Source of the DNA: Lactobacillus helveticus DSM 20075 = CGMCC 1.1877
GTDB lineage: Bacteria > Bacillota > Bacilli > Lactobacillales > Lactobacillaceae
Assembly: GCF_000160855.1 (NCBI RefSeq)
Contig: NZ_GG700752.1
Span: 591,893-605,525 of the forward strand
Length of the DNA: 13,633 bases
Direction: 5' to 3'
Both the position numbers and the translations under genes were made by a program. Shown here one piece after another: positions 1 to 7,796 of the stretch. Under the pieces are notes generated by a model. That model had not been told where the DNA came from. It made no database searches and saw only the letters and a list, made by a program, of their open reading frames with translations. Each line of letters starts with the position of its first letter. Position 1 is the stretch's first letter.

Positions 1-38
1 AAATTGCCTGATAGAGCAAAATACAATCAATTACAAAG

Positions 39-72
39 AAAATAAAAGTCCACAAACATGGGCTTTTATTTT
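39..72 (-). terminator. Bidirectional terminator hairpin after the GNAT-like gene
   Basis: Bases 39-51 pair with 60-72 in a 13-bp stem (one T-G wobble) around an 8-base loop. The stem has an A-rich 5' side and a T-rich 3' side on both strands, so it can end transcription from either direction. The stop codon of the leftward gene (66-68) lies inside the stem. It may also serve a rightward gene that lies before the window. Confidence 0.75.
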
Positions 73-368
73 GCGTAGGGACGATGATACCAAATCTTGT
101 GGAATTCGGGATGCTTTTCAAAGTAGTCGATAACTATTGGATCAAGTGGCCAGATAGGATAGTCGGATTCTTGAGCAACGGATAATGCAGTTGGCATTTC
201 TTTTGCTAAAGCTGCTTCTAGATTAGAATTAGGATTAATGAAGAAATGATTCATCACCCAAACGGTGCCGTCATTTCTTTTTATTTTGTCCATTGTCCAA
301 CTACTGGTTAAAACATTGTTGTCATCATGATCTTCAAAGGACAGATGGGATTTATTAATATCAAACAT
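66..368 (-). CDS. Small GNAT-like protein of the YidJ/NATD1 type, acetyltransferase motifs degraded
   Basis: This is a 100-residue cytosolic protein without signal peptide or membrane segment. Its second half (from about residue 35) resembles small YidJ/NATD1-type GNAT N-acetyltransferases: a strand ending in MNHFFINP, a helix, then PIWPLDPIVIDYF followed by EKHPEF, comparable to the family ending PLCPFVxxYxxKHPEY. The acetyl-CoA loop, normally R-G-x-G, is not recognisable (NPNSNLEAA), and the usual Cys in PLCP is Leu-Asp, so catalysis is doubtful. The N-terminal 30 residues are acidic. An AAGGTG ribosome binding site sits 8 bases before the ATG. The gene is transcribed divergently from dut and ends in a terminator hairpin. 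The fold assignment comes from motif memory and is tentative; existence of the gene is more secure than its function. Confidence 0.6.
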   Translation of the reverse strand: MFDINKSHLSFEDHDDNNVLTSSWTMDKIKRNDGTVWVMNHFFINPNSNLEAALAKEMPTALSVAQESDYPIWPLDPIVIDYFEKHPEFHKIWYHRPYAK

Positions 369-439
369 AAAATTTCACCTTTTAAAAGAAAAATCGTTCT
401 TTTTTGCGTAATAAATAATAGAGAGCTAAATATTTTTTG

Positions 440-468
440 TTTACTCAAAACATTGTAGAATATATATC
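440..468 (+). promoter_or_regulatory. Possible promoter for dut-radA
   Basis: TTTACT (440-445) and TATATC (463-468) are spaced 17 bases, each matching the sigma-A consensus at 4 of 6 positions, in a very AT-rich divergent intergenic region. It is weak by sequence, but dut must be transcribed from within 369-502. No convincing promoter for the leftward gene was seen in the same interval. Confidence 0.3.
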
Positions 469-502
469 TGTCATATGAAAAGTAATAAATGGAGTTATCG
501 AA

Positions 503-1054
503 ATGAAAACACGCGGATTTGAAGTAGTAAAGAAATATCAGGATAAAGGGATTAATTTACCACGACGCCAAACTATAGCTAGTGCAGGCTACGATATTGA
601 AGCAGCTGAGGATATTACTATCCCTAGCATTTGGCGGTTAGATTTTGTTAGAATTTTTCGTTTAATTCGTAATGGTCATCAGTTGTATCAACGTGATTTT
701 GAGATGGCCGATAAAATTTTAAAGCCAATTTTAGTACCAACTGGTTTGAAAGTTTATATGCCAGAAGATGAGGTGTTAATTTTGGCAAATCGCTCATCCA
801 ATACTTTTAAAAGACACTTGTCTTTACCAAATGGAATTGGAGTCATTGACGCTGATTATTACAATAATCCCAATAATGAGGGTGAGTTATTTGTTCAAAT
901 GCTAAATTATGGCGTTTGTCCGCTGCACATTCATAAAGGTGAACGAATTGCACAAGGTATTTTTATGAAATATTTGAAAACCGATGACGATAATCCGATT
1001 AGTCGTGAACGATTAAGTGGTTTTGGTTCAACGAATGAAAAGGGAGATGATTAA
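503..1054 (+). CDS. dut: dUTP diphosphatase (trimeric type, extended)
   Basis: The enzyme hydrolyses dUTP to dUMP and diphosphate, keeping uracil out of DNA and feeding dTMP synthesis; it is cytosolic and homotrimeric in this family. All five family motifs are visible: ASAGYDIEA (26-34), RSS (97-99), GVIDADYYNN (113-122, with the catalytic Asp), GERIAQGIF (146-154) and the C-terminal P-loop-like RLSGFGSTN (170-178). At 183 residues it is about 35 longer than E. coli Dut. The extra length is mainly an insert at about residues 41-76 rich in Arg, Phe and Leu, and motif 3 carries a longer turn (NNPNNEGE), as in some phage and lactic-acid-bacterial dUTPases. TGGAG lies 8 bases before the ATG. The stop codon TAA shares its last A with the radA start, which suggests translational coupling. 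Confidence 0.93.
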   Translation: MKTRGFEVVKKYQDKGINLPRRQTIASAGYDIEAAEDITIPSIWRLDFVRIFRLIRNGHQLYQRDFEMADKILKPILVPTGLKVYMPEDEVLILANRSSNTFKRHLSLPNGIGVIDADYYNNPNNEGELFVQMLNYGVCPLHIHKGERIAQGIFMKYLKTDDDNPISRERLSGFGSTNEKGDD

Positions 1055-2430
1055 TGGCTAGAGTAAAAACGCAATATAAATGTCGTTCCTGTGGTTATAT
1101 TTCAGCTAGTTACTTGGGTCGTTGTCCTAACTGCGGTGCATGGAATCAATTTGAAAAAAAAACTGAAGAAGTACAGAAAAGATCTACTAAAGCAACGGCA
1201 AGCCGTTTAATTCAAAAAACAGGTCTTAATGAACCTGTTCATTTGGATAAAATCAAGGCTGAAAAAGAAGAACGAATTCCTACTAAGTCCGAAGAATTAA
1301 ATCGTGTATTAGGTGGCGGGATCGTTCCTGGATCCCTCGTCTTAATTGGTGGGGACCCTGGTATTGGTAAGTCAACTTTAATGTTGCATATTATGAGTGA
1401 TCTGGCAGAAAAATATAAAGTGCTTTATGTTTCAGGAGAAGAGTCAGCTAATCAAATCAAGCTGAGGGCAGATCGGCTTGGAGTTGGTCAAAGCAACATG
1501 CTTTTATATCCAGAAACAGATATGCATGATATTCGTGAGCAGATCAATGATGTTAAGCCTGATTTTGTCGTTATTGATTCTATTCAAACGATGAATGAAC
1601 CTAGTCTTGATTCAATGACTGGTTCTGCTTCACAAGTACGTGAGGTAACAAGTGAATTGATGAAGATTGCTAAGATGGATGCAATTACTGTTTTTGTTAT
1701 TGGACACGTGACTAAAGAAGGTGCGATTGCTGGCCCCAAAATTTTGGAACACATGGTGGATACTGTCCTTTATTTTGAGGGGGATGAACACCACACGTAC
1801 CGGATTTTGCATTCCGTAAAAAATCGTTTTGGTGCTGCTAACGAAATCGGCATGTTTGAAATGAAAAATGAAGGCTTACGTGAAGTAACCAATCCATCTT
1901 CGATTTTCCTTGATCAAAGATTACCTAATTCAACTGGGTCAGCCGTAGTAGTTTCACTTGAAGGAACGCGGCCACTTTTGGCAGAAATTCAAGCATTAGT
2001 AACGCCAACTGCATTTGGCTATGCCAAACGAACTACTTCAGGAATTAGTTTTAATAAAGCTTCACTATTATTAGCGGTTCTTGAAAAACGCGGCAATTTA
2101 ATGCTTCAAAATCAGGATATTTATTTAACGGCTACTGGCGGTATTAAATTAAATGAACCTGCAATCGATCTAGCTATTGCTATGTCAGTAGCATCAAGCT
2201 ATACCGATAAAGAAATCTCACCGACTGATTGTTTTGTAGGGGAAGTGGGATTAACCGGTGAAGTTCGCCGCGTTGATAAAATCGAAGCTAGAGTAAAGGA
2301 AGCTGCCAAGGTAGGTTTTAAACGTATTTTTATTCCTAAGCATAATATGTATCAAAGTCTAACGGAAAATGGCATTGAAGTAATTCCAGTTGCCAGCATT
2401 CCACAGGCATTAGAATTAGTTTTTGGCTAG
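1054..2430 (+). CDS. radA: DNA repair protein RadA (branch-migration helicase)
   Basis: RadA is a RecA-like, ATP-dependent DNA helicase that drives branch migration in recombination repair and, in naturally transformable Firmicutes, in integration of incoming DNA. The 458 residues show the full domain order: a C4 zinc finger (Cys10, 13, 24, 27), Walker A GGDPGIGKST (99-108), a Walker B-like FVVIDSIQT (171-179), the RadA-specific KNRFG motif (256-260) and a C-terminal Lon-protease-like domain (about 280-458). Length is normal. The ATG overlaps the dut stop by one base, so expression probably depends on dut translation; an AGGGAG motif lies within the end of dut. In B. subtilis radA is followed by disA, yacL, ispD and ispF before gltX; here gltX follows after 75 bases. 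Confidence 0.97.
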   Translation: MARVKTQYKCRSCGYISASYLGRCPNCGAWNQFEKKTEEVQKRSTKATASRLIQKTGLNEPVHLDKIKAEKEERIPTKSEELNRVLGGGIVPGSLVLIGGDPGIGKSTLMLHIMSDLAEKYKVLYVSGEESANQIKLRADRLGVGQSNMLLYPETDMHDIREQINDVKPDFVVIDSIQTMNEPSLDSMTGSASQVREVTSELMKIAKMDAITVFVIGHVTKEGAIAGPKILEHMVDTVLYFEGDEHHTYRILHSVKNRFGAANEIGMFEMKNEGLREVTNPSSIFLDQRLPNSTGSAVVVSLEGTRPLLAEIQALVTPTAFGYAKRTTSGISFNKASLLLAVLEKRGNLMLQNQDIYLTATGGIKLNEPAIDLAIAMSVASSYTDKEISPTDCFVGEVGLTGEVRRVDKIEARVKEAAKVGFKRIFIPKHNMYQSLTENGIEVIPVASIPQALELVFG

Positions 2431-2436
2431 CACAGA

Positions 2437-2465
2437 TTGAATTCTTCCTATATAACGAGTAAACT
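2437..2465 (+). promoter_or_regulatory. Possible gltX promoter
   Basis: TTGAAT (2437-2442) and TAAACT (2460-2465) are 17 bases apart in the 75-base gap between radA and gltX. The -10 box overlaps the left arm of an AGTAAA/TTTACT inverted repeat (2458-2463 and 2479-2484). There is no terminator after radA, so read-through is also possible. The call is weak. Confidence 0.3.
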
Positions 2466-2505
2466 AAAATTGTTTGAATTTACTATTTTGAAAGAGGCAT
2501 GAATT

Positions 2506-4005
2506 TTGGCTAAAGAAAAAATCCGTGTAAGATATGCACCAAGTCCAACTGGTCACTTGCACATTGGTAACGCACGTACTGCACTTTTTAACTATTTATT
2601 CGCCCGTCACAACAAGGGTACTATGGTATTGAGAATTGAAGATACCGACCAAAAACGTAACGTTAAGGGCGGTTCCAAGTCTCAGATGGAAAACCTTCAC
2701 TGGTTGGGTATTGACTGGGATGAAGGTCCAGATAAGGGCGGAGACTACGGTCCATACCGTCAATCAGAAAGAAAAGAAATTTACCAAAAGTATATTGATC
2801 AATTGATCGATGAAGGTAAGGCATACTATTCATACAAGACTGAAGAAGAACTTGAAGCACAACGTGAAGAACAACGTGCTATGGGTGTTGCACCTCACTA
2901 TACTTATGAATATGAAGGCATGACTGCTGATGAAATCAAGCAAGCTCAAGATGAAGCTAAGGCTAAGGGCTTGAAGCCAGTTGTTCGTATTCATATTCCA
3001 GAAATGGAAACCTACTCATGGGATGATATCGTTAAGGGTCACCTTGAATTCGAATCAGACACCATCGGTGGCGACTTCGTTATTCAAAAGCGTGATGGTA
3101 TGCCAACTTACAACTTTGCCGTTGTAATTGATGACCACTTGATGAAGATCACTCACGTACTTCGTGGTGATGACCACGTTTCAAACACACCTAAGCAATT
3201 AGTTGTTTATGAAGCACTTGGTTGGGAACCACCTAAGTTTGGTCACATGACTTTGATTATCAACTCAGAAACTGGTAAGAAGCTTTCTAAGCGTGATGAA
3301 TCAGTTCTTCAATTTATTGAACAATATCGTGACCTTGGTTACTTGCCAGAAGCTATGTTTAACTTCATTACTCTTCTTGGTTGGTCACCAAAGGGTGAAA
3401 ACGAAATCTTTAACAAGCGTGAATTCATCAAGCAATTTGATCCAGCTCGTTTATCTAAGTCACCTGCTGCATTTGACCAAAAGAAGCTTGAATGGATTAA
3501 CAACCAATACATCAAGAAGGCCGACCGTGATACCTTGCTTGACCTTGCTTTGAACAACTTGCAAGAAGCAGGCTTAGTTGATGAACACCCAACTCCAGAA
3601 AAGATGGAATGGATTCGTCAATTGGTTAACATTTACTCAATACAAATGTCATACACTAAGCAAATCGTTGACATGGCTAAGATCTTCTTTGAAGAAGCAA
3701 AAGATCTTTCAGATGAAGAAATCGAAGAAATCAAAAACGATGATGGTCGTGGCGTAATTGAAGAATTCAAGAAGCAATTAGACCTTATTCCAAGATTTAC
3801 TTCAGTTCAAATCATGAATGCTATTCAAGCTACTCGTAAAGCAACTGGTGTTAAGGGCAGAAAGCTCTTTATGCCAATCAGAATTGCTACTACTCGTTCA
3901 ATGGTGGGCCCTGGTATTGGTGAAGCTATGGAACTTTTAGGCAAGAAGCGTGTGGTTGAACACATTGATTTGACCTTAAAGCAAATGAGCGAAAATAATC
4001 TTTAA
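2506..4005 (+). CDS. gltX: Glutamate--tRNA ligase
   Basis: GltX charges tRNA-Glu with glutamate; in lactobacilli and most Firmicutes it also mischarges tRNA-Gln, which GatCAB then amidates (family knowledge, not seen here). The 499 residues include the class I signature [13 protein letters not shown] (12-24), the KLSKR loop (259-263) and the [12 protein letters not shown] segment (220-231) of the catalytic core, with a helical anticodon-binding half after about 330. The start is TTG: AGAGG (2493-2497) lies 8 bases upstream, the product begins [16 protein letters not shown] as expected, and the ATG at 2499 runs into a stop after four codons. Codon use is strongly optimised (AAG, CAC, AAC, CGT), unlike radA upstream and closer to the ribosomal genes downstream. 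Confidence 0.97.
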
Positions 4006-4020
4006 TTTTATATTGATCAG

Positions 4021-4054
4021 AAAAAGAAGCTGCAGATAACTGCAACTTCTTTTT
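4021..4054 (+). terminator. Rho-independent terminator of gltX
   Basis: Bases 4021-4035 pair with 4040-4054 (one C-A mismatch) around the tetraloop ATAA, forming a stem followed by a T-rich tail. It separates gltX from the cysS operon; the likely cysS promoter overlaps its 3' side. Confidence 0.88.
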
Positions 4055-4059
4055 TCTTC

Positions 4060-4068
4060 TGCTAAAAT
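4060..4068 (+). promoter_or_regulatory. Extended -10 promoter for cysS-mrnC-rlmB
   Basis: TGCTAAAAT at 4060-4068 is a good extended -10 element (TGn-TAAAAT). The -35 position at 17-base spacing (4040-4045, CTGCAA) lies inside the gltX terminator stem and matches consensus poorly, as is common when an extended -10 is present. Confidence 0.5.
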
Positions 4069-4097
4069 GAGGATAGCTATTTTTACAGAAGGGATAA

Positions 4098-5528
4098 GTG
4101 TTAGTCGTGAAAGTATATAATACACTGACGCGTAAAAAAGAAGAGTTTAAACCATTAGTTCCAGGCCAAATTAGCATGTATGTCTGTGGACCTACTGTGT
4201 ATAACTATATTCACATCGGAAATGCTCGTAGCTCGATTGCTTTTGATACTATCAGACGTTACTTAGAGTACAAGGGCTATAAGGTTAAGTATGTTTCTAA
4301 CTTTACTGATGTTGATGACAAGATGATTAATGAAGCCCATGCTGAAGAGACCACGGTTCCTAAGTTAGCCGAAAAGTTTATTAATGCGTTTTTAGAGGAT
4401 ACAACTGCTTTAAATATTGAACCGGCAACACTGCATCCCCGTGCTACTCATGAAATTAAAGAGATTATTGCCTTTGTTCAAACTTTGATTGATAAGGGCT
4501 ATGCCTATGAAAGTCACGGTGATGTTTACTATCGTGCTAAAAAATTCAAGCATTATGGTGAACTGAGTGATCAAAATATTGAACGCCTTGAAGAAGGTGC
4601 ATCAGAGCACATTAATGATGAAGAACAAAATCGTAAAGAAGACCCAATCGATTTTGCTCTTTGGAAAGCTCAAAAAGAACCTGATGAAATTGCTTGGGAT
4701 TCACCTTGGGGCAAAGGCCGTCCAGGCTGGCACATTGAATGTTCTGTCATGTCTACCAAGTATTTGGGTGATACAATCGATATTCATGGTGGTGGTCAAG
4801 ACTTAGAATTCCCTCACCATGAAAATGAGATTGCTCAAAGTGAAGCCAAGACTGGTAAGAAATTTGTTAATTACTGGCTCCACAATGGTTTTGTCACTGT
4901 GGGCAAGGATCAAGAAAAAATGTCTAAGTCATTGCACAACTTTGTAACAGTGCACGATATTTTGAAAGAAGTTGATCCGCAAGTTTTACGTTTCTTCATG
5001 GCAAGCGTACAATATCGTCGTCAGATCAATTACTCTGCAGAAAACCTGCAACAAGCAGCTACTATTTTGGATAGATTTAAAAATACTCTGGTTAATATCA
5101 ATTACCGTCTTGAAGACGATACGCCAAGTAAAGATTCAGATGAATTAGCAAAAGCTATTGCTAAAACAAATGAAAAATTTGAAGTAGCAATGGATGACGA
5201 CTTCAATGTGCAAAATGCTTTAACTGCTATTTATGATTTATTGCCAATAGTTAATGCCAATGCTAATGCAGAAAAAGCTGATAAAAAGTCATTGAAGCTT
5301 TTCAAAGACAAACTTTCCGCATGGTTATTGGTATTTGGAATTGACACTGAAAAACTCTGCAGTCAAAGTGCTGACTCAAATGATGAAATTGATCAATTAG
5401 TTAAAAAACGTGATGAAGCACGTAAGAAAAAGGACTGGGCAACTAGTGATCAGATCCGTGATCAATTAAAAGAAATGGGTATCACTATTCAAGATACTCC
5501 ACAAGGAACAAGGTGGACTCGTGACTAA
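4098..5528 (+). CDS. cysS: Cysteine--tRNA ligase
   Basis: CysS charges tRNA-Cys with cysteine in the cytosol. The 476-residue product has the class I signature YIHIGN (37-42), KMSKS (274-278) and the four zinc ligands that select cysteine, at Cys30, Cys215, His240 and Glu244. These match E. coli Cys28, Cys209, His234 and Glu238 with constant offsets. The start is GTG at 4098 with AAGGG four bases upstream; a second in-frame GTG at 4107 would start at MKVYNTL but lies 13 bases from that site, so the start is uncertain by three codons. It heads an operon with mrnC (8-base overlap) and rlmB, the same order as in B. subtilis. cysE, which sits between gltX and cysS there, is missing. No T-box leader fits in the 43 bases after the terminator. 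Confidence 0.96.
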   Translation: MLVVKVYNTLTRKKEEFKPLVPGQISMYVCGPTVYNYIHIGNARSSIAFDTIRRYLEYKGYKVKYVSNFTDVDDKMINEAHAEETTVPKLAEKFINAFLEDTTALNIEPATLHPRATHEIKEIIAFVQTLIDKGYAYESHGDVYYRAKKFKHYGELSDQNIERLEEGASEHINDEEQNRKEDPIDFALWKAQKEPDEIAWDSPWGKGRPGWHIECSVMSTKYLGDTIDIHGGGQDLEFPHHENEIAQSEAKTGKKFVNYWLHNGFVTVGKDQEKMSKSLHNFVTVHDILKEVDPQVLRFFMASVQYRRQINYSAENLQQAATILDRFKNTLVNINYRLEDDTPSKDSDELAKAIAKTNEKFEVAMDDDFNVQNALTAIYDLLPIVNANANAEKADKKSLKLFKDKLSAWLLVFGIDTEKLCSQSADSNDEIDQLVKKRDEARKKKDWATSDQIRDQLKEMGITIQDTPQGTRWTRD

Positions 5529-5964
5529 AATTAAGAAATTGACGGAAGAAGAAGTAAATCCTGATACTCTAAATGGACAAACGCTTGCCTATCTAGGGGA
5601 TGCAGTTTATGAAGTGATTATTCGGCGCCATTTAGTCAAAGGTGGAATTGTTAAACCCCAAGTTTTGCAGCGAGAAGCTACTCATTATGTTTCCGCTAAG
5701 GCTCAAGCTGGCTTAGTTACTAAAATGCAAGATGAAGAACGACTAACGGAAGAAGAATTGACAGCTTTTCGCCGCGGCCGAAATGCCAAAAGTCATACTA
5801 AGGCTAAAAATACTAGTTTGAAGACATATCAATTATCGACTGGGTTTGAAGCCATGATTGGTTATCTTGATTTGTTGAATAAAAATGAACGCGTTCAAGA
5901 AATAACTGAGTGGTGTATTAACACCGTAGAAGAGGATGGATTAAAAGATTATGACTTCAAGTAA
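5521..5964 (+). CDS. mrnC: Mini-ribonuclease III (23S rRNA maturation)
   Basis: Mini-III is a dimeric RNase III-type endonuclease without a double-stranded-RNA-binding domain; in B. subtilis it cuts the paired ends of 23S rRNA precursors. The 147-residue protein matches the family length and shows the RNase III signature [10 protein letters not shown] (22-31) with catalytic Asp27, and the conserved [14 protein letters not shown] stretch in the second half. The start is GTG, with AGGTGG (5511-5516) four bases upstream inside the end of cysS. It overlaps cysS by 8 bases and rlmB by 14 bases, indicating translational coupling of a tRNA synthetase with two 23S rRNA processing or modifying enzymes. 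Confidence 0.95.
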   Translation: MTKIKKLTEEEVNPDTLNGQTLAYLGDAVYEVIIRRHLVKGGIVKPQVLQREATHYVSAKAQAGLVTKMQDEERLTEEELTAFRRGRNAKSHTKAKNTSLKTYQLSTGFEAMIGYLDLLNKNERVQEITEWCINTVEEDGLKDYDFK

Positions 5965-6703
5965 AGATTTTGTTTTTGGTCGTCATGCTGGTCTTGATTA
6001 TTTAAAAACGCAAAGTGCTGATAAAATCAATAAAGTTTTTTTACAACATGGTATTCAGGAAGATTTTGCTAATCAGGTTTATGCCATTTGTAAAAAGAAA
6101 CGTTTAGTAATTCAAAATGTGCCTAAAAATAAGCTTGATCGTTTAGTTGATGGTGGTAATCACCAAGGCTTGGTCTTGGCTATTTCTAGTTTTGAATATG
6201 CTGATTTAAGCAAATTGTTGGATCAATTTGATGATGAAGGCAAAGAACCATTTTTATTAATGCTTGATTCTATTGAAGATCCACACAATTTAGGTTCAAT
6301 TTTGCGTTCGGCTGATGCTACTGGAGTTGACGGTATTATTATTCCTAAACGCCATGCAACAGGGTTGACCTCAGTTGTAGCGAAGACTTCAACTGGTGCA
6401 ATCGATTATGTGCCAGTTGCTCGCGTTAACAATTTGGTACAAACTACCAAAGAATTAAAGAAGCGTGGCTATTGGATATTTGGTACTGATATGGCTGGTA
6501 CCGATTATCGTGAATGGAATGCAAAAGGAAAGACCGTTTTAGTAATTGGCAACGAAGGTAAGGGAATTGCACCATTACTCAAAAAGCAAATGGATCAAAC
6601 AATCACTTTGCCAATGATCGGTCATGTACAATCTTTAAATGCTAGTGTAGCAACCGGGGTTTTACTTTACCAAGCTTACAATAGCAGACAACCATTGCAT
6701 TAA
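5951..6703 (+). CDS. rlmB: 23S rRNA 2'-O-methyltransferase, TrmH/RlmB family
   Basis: This SPOUT-class, AdoMet-dependent RNA ribose methyltransferase is expected to modify G2251 (E. coli numbering) in the peptidyl-transferase P-loop of 23S rRNA. The 250 residues contain an N-terminal substrate-binding domain (about 5-85) and the knotted catalytic domain with motif 1 NLGSILRSA (113-121), motif 2 VIGNEGKGI (198-206) and motif 3 (221-240, including SLNASVATG). The start lies within mrnC (14-base overlap) and a strong terminator follows 9 bases after the stop. The family also contains other 23S ribose methyltransferases, so the exact target site is inferred from family and synteny (B. subtilis yacO). 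The yacP gene that normally follows is absent. Confidence 0.92.
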   Translation: MTSSKDFVFGRHAGLDYLKTQSADKINKVFLQHGIQEDFANQVYAICKKKRLVIQNVPKNKLDRLVDGGNHQGLVLAISSFEYADLSKLLDQFDDEGKEPFLLMLDSIEDPHNLGSILRSADATGVDGIIIPKRHATGLTSVVAKTSTGAIDYVPVARVNNLVQTTKELKKRGYWIFGTDMAGTDYREWNAKGKTVLVIGNEGKGIAPLLKKQMDQTITLPMIGHVQSLNASVATGVLLYQAYNSRQPLH

Positions 6704-6712
6704 TTGAATAGG

Positions 6713-6747
6713 GATGGACAAAGGAATAGCTTTGCCCGTCTTTTTTT
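6713..6747 (+). terminator. Terminator of the cysS-mrnC-rlmB operon
   Basis: Bases 6713-6723 pair with 6730-6740 (one A-C mismatch and one T-G wobble) around a GAATAG loop, followed by seven Ts. It isolates the sigma factor gene from the operon upstream. Confidence 0.9.
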
Positions 6748-6782
6748 ATACAGAAAAATAGATATGTAGTGATAAACATCTG

Positions 6783-6838
6783 TTTTCTTCTCAGCCTCTG
6801 AGGACGCCAGGTATTCTCAACGAAGAAAAGTTGAGGAG
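6783..6838 (+). promoter_or_regulatory. Structured 5' leader of the sigma factor gene
   Basis: Three elements are visible. (a) A hairpin with CTCAG (6790-6794) and CTGAG (6798-6802). (b) A hairpin pairing 6814-6821 with 6830-6837, which buries the Shine-Dalgarno GAGGAG (6833-6838). (c) The 8-base loop of that hairpin, GAAGAAAA (6822-6829), exactly complementary to TTTTCTTC at 6783-6790. Loop and upstream segment could form a pseudoknot or a competing fold. Regulation of translation is inferred. No clear promoter was seen between 6748 and 6780. Confidence 0.5.
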
Positions 6839-6845
6839 AAATAAA

Positions 6846-7391
6846 ATGCATGCTAAAGAGAAGAAGCTGATTAAGCAGGTCAAAAAGGGAGATGACGCAG
6901 CCTTAGAGGAGTTATTTGCTTTATATCAACCTTTGGTTAATAAGGTATTGAAGGGATATTATTTACGACACTATGATCAAAAAGATTGGCAACAAGAGGC
7001 GATGATTATCTGTTATGAAGCTGCGATGGTTTATTCAGAGCGTAAGGGACATTTTGCTGGTTTATATAAGGCAAAGCTGACTAATCATGCTCGAACTTTA
7101 GTCCGTTATCACACTGCATTAAGGCGGCGAACGTACAACAATTCAATTTCTTTAGAAAGAATTGATTTACAGGGTATTAATGAACCTAAACGCTCTGAAC
7201 TCGCGATCCCGATCAATGATACCTATAATAATTTTGTTAAAAGCTTGTCACGACTTGAATTAATTGCCTTATTAACAATATTGGGCGAGATGAGTGTTGA
7301 GTACGTAATTGATCAGTTGAATATTGGAGCTGCTCAGTTATTGCGAGCACGATCCAGAACAATTCAAAAGATGAGGAATGTTCTTTTTTAG
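6846..7391 (+). CDS. SigH/ComX-like alternative sigma factor
   Basis: This is a 181-residue sigma-70-type protein. Residues 8-95 read as sigma region 2: an N-terminal acidic/helical start, DQKDWQQEAMIICYEAA (44-60) in the place of core-binding region 2.1-2.2, and an Arg-rich LVRYHTALRRR (85-95) suited to -10 recognition. Residues 133-181 form a short region 4-like domain (LSRLELIALL, then a helix-turn-helix candidate ending RARSRTIQKMR) that is quite divergent. The gene lies where B. subtilis has sigH, near rlmB and ahead of rpmG-secE-nusG, so it is probably the SigH/ComX orthologue, which in lactic acid bacteria switches on DNA-uptake genes. An in-frame TTG at 6831 would place the Shine-Dalgarno inside the gene; the ATG at 6846, seven bases after GAGGAG, is the better start. 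Confidence 0.85.
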   Translation: MHAKEKKLIKQVKKGDDAALEELFALYQPLVNKVLKGYYLRHYDQKDWQQEAMIICYEAAMVYSERKGHFAGLYKAKLTNHARTLVRYHTALRRRTYNNSISLERIDLQGINEPKRSELAIPINDTYNNFVKSLSRLELIALLTILGEMSVEYVIDQLNIGAAQLLRARSRTIQKMRNVLF

Positions 7392-7426
7392 TATGTCTAT
7401 TTGTAGCTGATCAAAGGAAAGTGCGG

Positions 7427-7432
7427 TATAAT
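7427..7432 (+). promoter_or_regulatory. -10 box before the 72-residue gene
   Basis: A perfect TATAAT lies 34 bases before the start codon. The best -35 candidate, TTGTAG (7401-7406), is 20 bases upstream, longer than usual, so only the -10 is convincing. It implies the small gene has its own promoter, separate from sigH. Confidence 0.45.
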
Positions 7433-7466
7433 AATAGATGTAGAATATTTTAGGAGGTAATTTAAG

Positions 7467-7685
7467 ATGGCAGACGAAATTATTAAGACTGCATTGTTAG
7501 ACCGTCACATGAAGGAAGCTTTTGACTGGAGTGATTCAGATATGCCAGTTAGAGATGCCCTTTGGGACTACTTTATGGAAAAGAATGGTAGAGATACCAT
7601 GAAGACGGAAGAAGATATGCTTCCATTTTTGAAAGACTCAGATGAAAAAATCGAAGCCTTCGTTAACGAAAATCTTAAGAAGTAA
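7467..7685 (+). CDS. 72-residue acidic protein of unknown function
   Basis: I do not recognise this protein. It is 72 residues, rich in Asp, Glu and Lys, has no Cys, no signal peptide and no membrane segment, and looks like a small helical cytosolic protein. Recognisable stretches are [19 protein letters not shown] (1-19), with an amphipathic helix pattern, a Trp/Tyr-containing middle (RDALWDYF, 29-36), and an acidic-basic C-terminal helix ending NENLKK. A strong AGGAGG (7452-7457) nine bases before the ATG, its own TATAAT and a following terminator argue that it is a real, possibly well expressed gene. It lies between the sigma factor and gntK; a functional link to either is not shown. Confidence 0.8.
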   Translation: MADEIIKTALLDRHMKEAFDWSDSDMPVRDALWDYFMEKNGRDTMKTEEDMLPFLKDSDEKIEAFVNENLKK

Positions 7686-7714
7686 ATCCGACTAAAAACA
7701 ATGTTCTACGCACC

Positions 7715-7736
7715 GTGGTCACGTATGTTTGACCAC
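7715..7736 (+). other. Perfect 7-bp hairpin between the small gene and its terminator
   Basis: GTGGTCA (7715-7721) pairs with TGACCAC (7730-7736) around an 8-base loop. It has no T-tract, so it is not a terminator itself; it could stabilise the 3' end of the mRNA, or be an operator for gntK downstream. Both uses are speculation. Confidence 0.4.
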
Positions 7737-7737
7737 C

Positions 7738-7768
7738 AAGACAGCTACTCTCCGGCAGCTGTTTTTTT
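7738..7768 (+). terminator. Terminator after the 72-residue gene
   Basis: ACAGCT (7741-7746) pairs with AGCTGT (7757-7762), extended by A/G-T pairs on the outside, around a 10-base loop and followed by seven Ts. It lies 29 bases before gntK, which leaves little room for a gntK promoter downstream of it; none was identified. Confidence 0.75.
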
Positions 7769-7796
7769 GTTGCAAAAATGAGTAAGGAATAGATTT

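Noticed and set aside
2431..2505. T-box or riboswitch before gltX or cysS
   Set aside because: The gaps are 75 and about 43 usable bases, too short, and no T-box core sequence is present.
3293..3553. Overlapping same-strand frame within gltX
   Set aside because: It is out of frame with a perfect family match and its composition is that of a codon shadow.
6831..6845. TTG start for the sigma factor
   Set aside because: It would place the GAGGAG ribosome binding site inside the coding region; ATG 6846 is spaced correctly.
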